Position numbers and translations under genes: made by a program. Positions 1 through 5,033 of a stretch of 6,525 nt of DNA are shown piece by piece (the first letter of the stretch is position 1; each line of letters starts with the position of its first letter). The notes beneath the pieces are model-generated. The model searched no databases. It had not been told where the DNA came from and saw only the letters and a program-made list of their open reading frames with translations. Origin of the DNA: an uncultured Oscillospiraceae bacterium (GTDB taxonomy: Bacteria > Bacillota > Clostridia > Oscillospirales > Oscillospiraceae); NCBI GenBank assembly GCA_905233785.1, contig CAJOCV010000152.1:2806-9330 (forward strand). Direction: 5' to 3'.

Positions 1-59
1 CCGAGCTCTGCGAGGCCTCGCGCCGACCAACCGAAGGGCGATAAGCGCGAGTATCCCCC

Positions 60-97
60 TAACTGTTCAGTCCCCTCGCATGGGGACTGAACAGTTA
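60..97. repeat. 16-bp inverted repeat with 6-base loop
   Basis: Positions 60-75 and 82-97 are exact reverse complements (arm AACTGTTCAGTCCCC plus one outer T-A pair) around the loop TCGCAT. No T run follows the stem on either strand, so it is not a standard intrinsic terminator. It could be a repeat-element hairpin, a transposon-end hairpin of the IS200/IS605 kind, or an RNA structure from a gene to the left of the window. No transposase lies nearby. The structure is read directly; the role is unknown. Confidence 0.75.
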
Positions 98-111
98 CGC
101 CCAACGTATCG

Positions 112-257
112 TATGGGGCGACGCCCCCGGCGGCCCGGCGCTGTCGCCCCATAAAAAAGCATGGATCCCCGGCGAATCCGTACGATTTGTACGTTGCCGC
201 CGGGGATTTTTGCATGGTTTCAACCTGTTCTGCACGGGTCGCCGGGGGCGTCGCCCC
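112..257. repeat. Nested, mutually exclusive inverted repeats
   Basis: Positions 115-132 (GGGGCGACGCCCCCGGCG) are the exact reverse complement of 240-257, so an 18-bp long-range stem can enclose the central terminator hairpin. The left arm can instead pair locally: 112-122 (TATGGGGCGAC) is the reverse complement of 143-153. The two pairings share bases 115-122 and cannot form together. This looks like a mobile or repeated intergenic element, or a 3'-end structure of the operon read on the minus strand. The pairing is seen in the sequence; the function is inferred. Confidence 0.65.
153..211. terminator. Probable bidirectional intrinsic terminator
   Basis: A hairpin is formed by ATCCCCGGCG (165-174) and CGCCGGGGAT (198-207). 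A second inner stem, CGTAC (179-183) with GTACG (189-193), caps it across a 4x4 internal loop. On the plus strand the stem runs straight into TTTTT (207-211), the canonical arrangement. On the minus strand the stem is followed by six bases and then TTTTTT (158-153), a looser fit. The site lies about 100 bases past the stop of the last gene of the minus-strand operon, so it probably ends that operon. It may also stop a convergent transcript coming from the left of the window. Confidence 0.65.
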
Positions 258-278
258 CTGCGAGAAAAAGGTTCCCAT

Positions 279-297
279 CCGTCCCCGAAGGGGACGG
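279..297 (-). other. Hairpin just after the operon's last stop codon
   Basis: CCGTCCCC (279-286) pairs with GGGGACGG (290-297) around GAA, which reads TTC in the minus-strand RNA direction. It begins six bases after the stop codon of the 152-residue protein. A run of five T on the minus strand (269-265) follows only after nine further bases, so alone it would be a weak terminator. It may protect the mRNA 3' end or act with the stronger hairpin at 153-211. Confidence 0.5.
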
Positions 298-302
298 CGC
301 TG

Positions 303-761
303 TTACTCCCTCTTCCCTTCGTCCTCGGTGGCGTCCACGATCTGCTCGAAGTCCGCGATCTCCACGTCCTCGGCGGGAGCGGCCTTTGCGGCGCCGAGCC
401 CGTCCTTGAGCGCCTGCACCGCGGCTTCCTTCTCCTCGATGCCGCCGCGCAGCGCCTGCGCCTGGGCAAAGAGCGGGGCAAAGTAACCCTCGGGCGCGTC
501 CTTGAGCTGCTCATAGTAGAGCTTGCCGATCTCGGCGTAGACGCGGTTTAGCTCCTCGTGCGCGCCGTTTACTTCCAGCGTGAGCTTTGCGATCTTCGCG
601 TAAGCCTTCGTGCGGTTGGCGCCGTCCTCATAGACCTTGGCGACGCCGCTCTCCTCCGCGGCGCTCTTGACCTTGTCCACAAGCCCGGTGACGGTGTCGC
701 TCGCGGCAAACTCCTTTGCCTTGCCGACGAGGCCGCTGAGAATTTCCTTGTAATCAGCCAT
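303..761 (-). CDS. Small helical, coiled-coil-like cytosolic protein of unknown function
   Basis: The 152-residue product has no signal peptide, membrane segment, cysteine or recognised catalytic motif. It is rich in Ala, Glu and Lys. Residues about 1-45 form an amphipathic alanine-rich stretch, and residues about 50-115 look like a helical hairpin or coiled coil, including EIGKLYYEQLKD. The C-terminal 25 residues are acidic (many D/E). The middle part resembles small clostridial proteins that carry a similar 'EIGKLYYE' helix and often end in a zinc ribbon. No zinc ribbon is present here; this comparison is from memory. The ATG at 761 overlaps the lgt stop by eight bases and has a strong GAGGAGG site (777-771) inside the lgt end, so translation is probably coupled to lgt. 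It is the last gene of the operon, followed by hairpins at 279-297 and 153-211. A role in the cell envelope or in lipoprotein handling would be guesswork. Confidence 0.82.
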   Translation of the reverse strand: MADYKEILSGLVGKAKEFAASDTVTGLVDKVKSAAEESGVAKVYEDGANRTKAYAKIAKLTLEVNGAHEELNRVYAEIGKLYYEQLKDAPEGYFAPLFAQAQALRGGIEEKEAAVQALKDGLGAAKAAPAEDVEIADFEQIVDATEDEGKRE

Positions 762-1656
762 TGTTATGTTCCTCCTCGATGTTAGTTGGTGTGTTTTGAT
801 TGACGTAGAGTTTTTCCGGATCGTGCGTTCTCCGGCTCTGCACGAGCAGGATCGCGCCCGTCACGAGCACCAGCACGAGGCTCACAAGCTGCGAGACGCG
901 GATGCCGGTGCCCGGGATATAAAGGCTGTCGGTGCGAAGCCCCTCGATCCAGGCTCTGCCCAGACCGTACCAGAAGAAATACAGGAGCGCGCACTGCCCG
1001 TCGTATTTCCGCCTGCCGGATTTCACAAACCAGAGCAGAAACAGAAAGCCGCAGAGGTTCCACAGGCTTTCATAGAGAAAGGTCGGGTGCACATAGATCG
1101 TCGTGCCGTCCGGCGCGGTCAGCCCCATGCGGCAGAAGATCGTCGTCTCCGCGCCGAAGGCCTCCCGGTTCATGAAGTTGCCCCAGCGGCCGATGATCTG
1201 CCCGATCAAAAGCCCGTGCACCGTGAGATCCATCATGGCGGGGATCGGGATCTTCTTGTGCCGGCAGACGAAAACAACGCACAGCACCCCCGCGATCACG
1301 CCGCCGTAGATGGCGAGGCCGCCCTCGTGGATATAAAGTATGGAGATGGGGTTTGCCAGATAATCCTCCAGCCGGAAGAGCACGAAATAGAGCCGCGCCC
1401 CCACGATCGAAAGCGGGATCAGCCAGAGCATCAGATCGTAAAAATCATCCGCCTGGATGCCGAACTCCCGGCTGCGCCTGCCGCAGTAGAGGATCGCCAG
1501 CAGAAAGCCCAGCGCGATCAGCACGCCGTAGAAATAGATGTTTCTTCCGAATACGGTGAAGTAAGACGGCGGATTGATCGAAAAGTTCCCCAGCATGGGG
1601 AAGCTGATGGCGGAGTCGCGCTGTATGGTCTGGATCGCTGTTAAAATCGGAAACAT
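754..1656 (-). CDS. lgt: Prolipoprotein diacylglyceryl transferase (Lgt)
   Basis: Lgt is a membrane enzyme that moves diacylglyceryl from phosphatidylglycerol to the lipobox cysteine of pre-lipoproteins, the first step of lipoprotein maturation. The 300-residue product has about seven hydrophobic segments. It shows the family motifs in order: YFYG (41-44), GGLAIYGG (112-119), the signature GQIIGRWGNFMNREAFG (152-168), HPTFLYES (190-197) and the C-terminal YGLGRAWIEGLRTDSL (230-245). Arg157 and Asn160 of GRWGN match the essential Arg143/Asn146 region of E. coli Lgt. The position of E. coli His103 (HGG) appears to be Tyr117 here. The ATG at 1656 lies three bases past the yfmH stop. An AAGGA site stands eight bases upstream, inside the yfmH end. 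The leader SFPMLGNFSINPP before YFYG fits clostridial Lgt N-termini, which supports this start over Met21. The C-terminal tail (275-300) is hydrophilic and its gene end overlaps the next start. Confidence 0.97.
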   Translation of the reverse strand: MFPILTAIQTIQRDSAISFPMLGNFSINPPSYFTVFGRNIYFYGVLIALGFLLAILYCGRRSREFGIQADDFYDLMLWLIPLSIVGARLYFVLFRLEDYLANPISILYIHEGGLAIYGGVIAGVLCVVFVCRHKKIPIPAMMDLTVHGLLIGQIIGRWGNFMNREAFGAETTIFCRMGLTAPDGTTIYVHPTFLYESLWNLCGFLFLLWFVKSGRRKYDGQCALLYFFWYGLGRAWIEGLRTDSLYIPGTGIRVSQLVSLVLVLVTGAILLVQSRRTHDPEKLYVNQNTPTNIEEEHNNG

Positions 1657-1659
1657 GGT

Positions 1660-2937
1660 TCAGTCCTTCTTCGGTTCGAGAATGGAGATGACGAGCTTTT
1701 CGGGCGCAAGCGCCTCACGCACAAAGTCCTCACACTCGGCCTTTGTGACGCTGCCGAGCTGTGCGATGGCGTCAAAGCTGCAATAGCCCTCAAATACGCC
1801 GGAAATGAGCGACATACAGACGCTCCCAAAATCCTCCAGGCCGCGCAGCCTTGCGCCCAGGGAGGCGCGCTTTGCCCGCTCAAAGCTCTCTTCGGAAAAG
1901 CCCTCGCGGCTCACGCGCGCGGCCTCCTGCTTCAAGGCCTCGAAAACGGCCTCGGGGTCTTCGCTCTCACCCTCAATGATGAGCGTGCCGGTGCCGGAGC
2001 TGAAATAGGCCTCATAGTCAAAATCCCGGTTCAGAAGCCCCTCGCCGTAGAGCCGCGTGTAGAAGGGGGAGGATGAGCCCACCAGCAGCCGCAGCGCAAG
2101 CTGGCTCACGAGCCGCTGCCGGAGCGCGGCTTCGCCCTTGGGCGCAACCGGAAGCTTGGAGCCGATCATAAACTGCGGCGCGGAGACGGACGCTTCCTCC
2201 TTATGGAAAGCCTCCACGGGAAGCGGGCTCTCCGCCTCGCCGTAATCGGGCGTGGGCACGGGGCGGTTTTCTTCCCCCAGCGCCTCCAAAGCGATCTGCC
2301 GCACGCGCGCGGGCTCCACGTCCCCCTCCACACACAGGCACATGTTCCCCGGCGCGTAGAAGGCGCGGTAGCAGGTATAGAGCATCTCCGGCGTGATGGC
2401 CTGGATGCTCTCCACCGTGCCGGCGACACGGTCGCGGATCGGGTGATGGTCATAGAGCTGGCGCAGAAAGTTGTAGAAGAGCGTCAGCCCGGGGTCGTCC
2501 TCGCCCATCCGGATTTCCTGGGCAATGATGCCGCGCTCCTTCTGCACGGTCTCCTCGGTGAAGTAGGGGGTGGAGACAAAGTGCAGCAGCAGCCGCAGGT
2601 TTTCTTCAAAGCGCTCGGTGCACTGGAAGTAGTAGCAGGTCGTGTCGTCCCCGGTGGAGGCGTTGGGGTCGGCGCCGTTGGCGTTCAAGAGGCTCAGCGC
2701 GTTGTCGCCGTCCGGCAGGTCGAACATCTTGTGTTCCAGATAATGTGCCACGCCCGCCGGGGTCTCGTGCCGCTCGCCGTCGAGCGTGAAGACGCGCCCC
2801 GCGCCGCCGTAGTCCGCCGCGAAGGCGGCAAAATAGCCCTGAAAGCCCTTTTTCGGCACCACGCAGAGGCGCAGCCCGTTGGGGAGCGTATCGGTGTAGA
2901 GGGTCTCCCCGATGTTGCTGTATTCAGTCTTCCGCAT
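1660..2937 (-). CDS. yfmH: M16-family zinc metallopeptidase, YfmH (YmfH)-like
   Basis: The 425-residue product belongs to the M16 (pitrilysin/insulysin) clan with the inverted zinc motif HxxEH intact: HYLEH at 65-69, where His65 and His69 bind zinc and Glu68 is the catalytic base. A third zinc ligand is likely Glu141 in ERGIIAQEI (134-142). The context HYLEHKMFDLPDGD is characteristic of the YmfH branch. The second half (about 215-425) is the degenerate M16 C-terminal domain. No signal peptide is visible, so it should be cytosolic. In Bacillus subtilis the homologue (ymfH; databases often write YfmH) is needed for 5-aminopentanol modification of elongation factor P at Lys32. Its exact substrate is not obvious from sequence. 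The ATG at 2937 overlaps the end of yfmF by 14 bases and follows a GGAGGAGG-type site, so the two are almost certainly translated together. The partner supplies the non-catalytic half of the likely heterodimer. Confidence 0.94.
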   Translation of the reverse strand: MRKTEYSNIGETLYTDTLPNGLRLCVVPKKGFQGYFAAFAADYGGAGRVFTLDGERHETPAGVAHYLEHKMFDLPDGDNALSLLNANGADPNASTGDDTTCYYFQCTERFEENLRLLLHFVSTPYFTEETVQKERGIIAQEIRMGEDDPGLTLFYNFLRQLYDHHPIRDRVAGTVESIQAITPEMLYTCYRAFYAPGNMCLCVEGDVEPARVRQIALEALGEENRPVPTPDYGEAESPLPVEAFHKEEASVSAPQFMIGSKLPVAPKGEAALRQRLVSQLALRLLVGSSSPFYTRLYGEGLLNRDFDYEAYFSSGTGTLIIEGESEDPEAVFEALKQEAARVSREGFSEESFERAKRASLGARLRGLEDFGSVCMSLISGVFEGYCSFDAIAQLGSVTKAECEDFVREALAPEKLVISILEPKKD

Positions 2938-4234
2938 CGTCTTCCTCCTCCTGCGCGCTGCCGTCGGATTTCAGGAAATAGATCATGTCGCACTCGGTGT
3001 TTTGGGCGATGCGTGCGATCTGCTCGCGCGTGACATCGCCCACGAGCTCTGCAAGCTCCATCGGGCCGTATTCCAGCCCGTCGAGCGCCTGGGTCAGATA
3101 AAAGCCCTCCAGCTCGCCCTGGCTGTCGGTCATGGCGCGAAGCTCCGAGGCAACGCCCATTTTGGCGCTTTCCAGCTCCTCATCCGTCACCTCGCCGCGG
3201 GAGATCGCCGCAAGCTGGGCGAGGATCTCATCCCGCGCCGCCTCGAACCTGTCAAAGTCAATGCCCGAGGACACCAGCAGAAGCCCCTTGTGCGTGTCCA
3301 CCAGCGAGCCCGCGTAATAGCAGAGCTGCAGCCGCTCCCGCACGTTTTCAAAGAGCTTGGAGGTGGAGCCGCCGCCAAAGACCGCGTTGAAGACATAGAG
3401 CGCCGCAATGTCCGGCTCCTCCATGCTCTCGCCGAGCCGCCAGCCCATCACGAGCTTGCCCTGTGTCACGTCCAGCGCCTCCGTCACGGTTCGAGGCTGC
3501 TCCTCCAGCGCGTTCATGCGCACATCGGTTCCGATGTCATAGTCCAGCTCGCCGCGCGGCAGCGTCATCAGCGCGTCGCGCAGAGCGCTCACGACCTGCT
3601 TTTGCCCGGCTCTCCCGCAGTAGAAAATCTCGATCGGCGCGCTCTGCAGCAGACTCTTGTAATGCCGGGAGAGCTTTGTATAGCGGATGGCCTCACACTC
3701 GCTCTCACCGCCGAGACGGCTCACCGCGAAGTCCTCGTAGCAGCACATCTCCTCCAGACAGCGAAAGAGCGCGTAGCCGCGCTTGTCGTTGATGCGGCTG
3801 CGGATGGTCTCGAGCATCTTTTCTTTTTCGCTGTCCACATACGTTTGCAGCAGCAGACCGCCCCGGGTGACGGGGGAGAGCAGCAGCTCGCCGAGAAGCT
3901 GGGTGGCCTCGTACAAGACCCCCTTGCCGCCGGGTAGATAGTCCTCCTCCGGAATGCTCGCGTAAAAGCCGAGACACTGGATCTCCCCGATCCGGCGAAC
4001 CACGGGCTCGATGGCGGAGCCGTAGAGCGTGTCGAGCCTTGCCGAGAGCGCCTCCATATCCGGCGACCGGGTGGTGCCCCGCCGCAGAACATAGGGGATC
4101 AGGGCGTTCATGGCCGCCGTGTCCCGCTTGAGCTGGGTCAGCAGCGTGAGGGACAGGCAGGCGGTTTTGAATTTATCCGTGCGCAGATGGCTCAGCCATA
4201 CGCCGGGCAGGATCTCTGTTCTCGTCAGCTCCAT
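2924..4234 (-). CDS. yfmF: M16-family protein lacking the zinc motif, YfmF (YmfF)-like
   Basis: This 436-residue M16 homologue is about the same length as its neighbour but has no HxxEH. The equivalent stretch reads NALIPYVLRRGT (43-54), followed by LDTLYGSAIEP (68-78), typical of the YmfF branch. It is therefore probably catalytically dead and serves as the partner of YfmH, like other M16 pairs with one active and one inactive subunit (mitochondrial processing peptidase is the classic case). In B. subtilis ymfF is also required for EF-P 5-aminopentanol modification. No signal peptide is seen. It is the first gene of the operon. The ATG at 4234 has a GGAGGT site five bases upstream (4245-4240) and a clear promoter about 35 bases further. 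The C-terminus is acidic (EEEDDAED), encoded where the next gene's ribosome binding site and start overlap, so that composition may partly reflect the dual use of these bases. Confidence 0.93.
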   Translation of the reverse strand: MELTRTEILPGVWLSHLRTDKFKTACLSLTLLTQLKRDTAAMNALIPYVLRRGTTRSPDMEALSARLDTLYGSAIEPVVRRIGEIQCLGFYASIPEEDYLPGGKGVLYEATQLLGELLLSPVTRGGLLLQTYVDSEKEKMLETIRSRINDKRGYALFRCLEEMCCYEDFAVSRLGGESECEAIRYTKLSRHYKSLLQSAPIEIFYCGRAGQKQVVSALRDALMTLPRGELDYDIGTDVRMNALEEQPRTVTEALDVTQGKLVMGWRLGESMEEPDIAALYVFNAVFGGGSTSKLFENVRERLQLCYYAGSLVDTHKGLLLVSSGIDFDRFEAARDEILAQLAAISRGEVTDEELESAKMGVASELRAMTDSQGELEGFYLTQALDGLEYGPMELAELVGDVTREQIARIAQNTECDMIYFLKSDGSAQEEEDDAED

Positions 4235-4239
4235 ACGGC

Positions 4240-4245
4240 ACCTCC
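4240..4245 (-). promoter_or_regulatory. Ribosome binding site of yfmF
   Basis: On the minus strand GGAGGT stands five bases before the ATG at 4234. It supports this start as the first codon of the operon. Confidence 0.85.
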
Positions 4246-4266
4246 GGTTTTTTCTTGTTTTGACAT

Positions 4267-4295
4267 ATTATAGCACAAAGAAAGTGAATAGTGAA
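4267..4295 (-). promoter_or_regulatory. Sigma-A-type promoter of the yfmF-yfmH-lgt operon
   Basis: On the minus strand a perfect -10 TATAAT (4272-4267) is preceded by TGC, giving an extended -10. A 17-base spacer separates it from TTCACT (4295-4290), which matches four of six bases of TTGACA. Transcription would start near 4260, giving a 5' leader of roughly 25 bases before the ATG at 4234, too short for a riboswitch. The -35 overlaps the second of two imperfect heptamers, AGTGAAT and AGTGAAG on the plus strand (4283-4296). The region is AT-rich compared with its surroundings, as expected for a promoter. Confidence 0.85.
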
Positions 4296-4353
4296 GAGAG
4301 AATCGTGACAATGAACGCATGCGCTTGCCTTCGGTGCTTCGTGCCTCCGGCGG

Positions 4354-4385
4354 CCCTATTTCTTTGGACGCCCAAAGAAATAGGG
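4354..4385. repeat. 14-bp hairpin, pyrimidine arm then purine arm
   Basis: CCCTATTTCTTTGG (4354-4367) and CCAAAGAAATAGGG (4372-4385) pair perfectly around ACGC. The hairpin is followed by GGAAAGAAATGCGCA. It resembles the hairpin at 4784-4822 in design (TTTCTTT...GG / CC...AAAGAAA) and orientation, and both are followed by a G run and GCGCA. Such TTTCTTTGG hairpins occur as dispersed intergenic repeats in many bacteria; that is a recollection, not a search result. Confidence 0.75.
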
Positions 4386-4397
4386 GAAAGAAATGCG

Positions 4398-4436
4398 CAA
4401 GGGGAGGAATCCCCTTGACCCCTCGTGCAAAAGGGG
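4398..4436. repeat. Two adjacent short hairpins
   Basis: CAAGGGGA (4398-4405) pairs with TCCCCTTG (4410-4417) around a GGAA tetraloop (GNRA type). Directly after it, CCCCT (4419-4423) can pair with AGGGG (4432-4436). The two stems share related sequence, so they can also pair across each other. Together with the hairpin at 4354-4385 they make a three-stem cluster. Confidence 0.55.
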
Positions 4437-4783
4437 AACCTAAGGTCTGAGCGCAGGTCGCCGCCGTCCTAATGTTGGAAAGGCTGGTGCGCCCCGGTGT
4501 TCGCTGCCGCTATGTTATGCAAATCGCAGCGCTCAGAAGCACGTCACGGCGGCTCTGCTCTGTTGTCCAAGCTTCGGGACGCCGAGGGCGTCTTCCCCTA
4601 CCGTATAGCGCCCGGCGAGCCGCGGCTTCATGCGTGGTACAATTAGCGTCAGAGGTGCCATTCAGCGGCAGCGGTATGCGGGGTCAGCAGCAACGCGATC
4701 TTGCAATAGCGGCGACCCTGGTTTTGCCCTTAGACTCCCCGCTTCCGACAAGCGCCTTTTTCTTTCTTACACCGGGCGCGGCG
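4437..4783. other. Spacer without a recognisable gene
   Basis: About 350 bases lie between the hairpin clusters. Open frames here on the plus strand (for example 4472-4837 and 4630-4869) translate to Arg/Ser-rich, low-information sequence that runs through the hairpin repeat at 4784-4822, lacks convincing ribosome binding sites and resembles no family I know. A small stem GACGCC/GGCGTC (4578-4592) is present. I see no tRNA-like T-arm and no riboswitch core. Confidence 0.6.
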
Positions 4784-4822
4784 CATTCTTTCTTTTTGGG
4801 CAAGCGCCAAAAAGAAAGAATG
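4784..4822. repeat. 16-bp hairpin, pyrimidine arm then purine arm
   Basis: CATTCTTTCTTTTTGG (4784-4799) and CCAAAAAGAAAGAATG (4807-4822) are exact reverse complements around GCAAGCG. It is the second, diverged example of the design seen at 4354-4385, in the same orientation, followed by GGGGGGCGCA. The two hairpins bracket about 400 bases of non-coding DNA. Confidence 0.75.
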
Positions 4823-4912
4823 GGGGGGCGCATCTGAGCAGCTCATGGCTTCTGAGCGGCAGGGTATAAACGCATGAATGGATCATTTGTCATAAGCAAG
4901 CTCTCAGCGCTT

Positions 4913-4959
4913 GGCTCCCCCTCTGGGCGAGGGGGAGGCAAGACTGTCGCGCAGCGACA
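4913..4959. repeat. Two-stem intergenic repeat (GGCTCCCCC type)
   Basis: CTCCCCCTC (4915-4923) pairs with GAGGGGGAG (4929-4937) around TGGGC. Seven bases later TGTCGC (4945-4950) pairs with GCGACA (4954-4959) around GCA. The 'TTGGCTCCCC ... GGGGGAG ... GTCGC ... GCGAC' layout matches, from memory, short dispersed repeats frequent between genes of Oscillospiraceae such as Faecalibacterium. On the minus strand no T run follows the first stem, so a terminator role is unlikely. Confidence 0.65.
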
Positions 4960-4969
4960 CCTTTATTTT

Positions 4970-5033
4970 TCAGTGGTCAGTTTTCAGTCTTCACTGACCA
5001 CTGACCACTGGCCACTGATTACTGGCCGCTGTC
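4970..5033. repeat. Inverted heptamer array
   Basis: The plus strand reads TCAGTGG, TCAGTTT, TCAGTCT (4970-4990), then in opposite orientation ACTGACC, ACTGACC, ACTGGCC, ACTGATT, ACTGGCC and a degenerate GCTGTCC (4993-5034). The two halves are reverse-complement forms of the same TCAGTNN unit and meet near 4991. They give a 12-bp perfect stem (4970-4981 with 4993-5004) and an 11-base loop. The array runs into the last codons and stop of the GH94 fragment (stop at 5019-5021), so that end is probably made by the repeat. Confidence 0.75.

Noticed and set aside
10..21. 12-base palindrome GCGAGGCCTCGC
   Set aside because: Short GC palindromes are expected by chance in DNA of this composition, and nothing nearby gives it a role.
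766..1644. Plus-strand open frame of 292 residues opposite lgt
   Set aside because: It covers lgt almost exactly on the other strand. The product is charged and low in information, without the membrane segments or motifs of a real family.
2203..3033. Plus-strand open frame of 276 residues opposite yfmH
   Set aside because: Antisense shadow of the intact YfmH-like gene; no ribosome site or recognisable domain.
2912..3937. Long plus-strand open frame (341 residues) opposite yfmF
   Set aside because: It lies antisense to a well-supported M16 gene and its composition (His/Arg/Val/Leu-rich) is typical of an antisense shadow in GC-rich coding DNA; no family motif is seen.
4110..4418. Plus-strand open frame of 102 residues across the operon promoter
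   Set aside because: It spans the start of yfmF, its promoter and the first hairpin, which is incompatible with a conserved gene.
4635..4645. TACAAT as a plus-strand -10 box
   Set aside because: No acceptable -35 box lies 16-18 bases upstream and no gene follows.
4472..4837. Possible small plus-strand protein (121 residues) in the spacer
   Set aside because: It reads through the hairpin repeat, has Arg/Ser-rich composition and no clear ribosome binding site; it looks like a by-product of the repeats.
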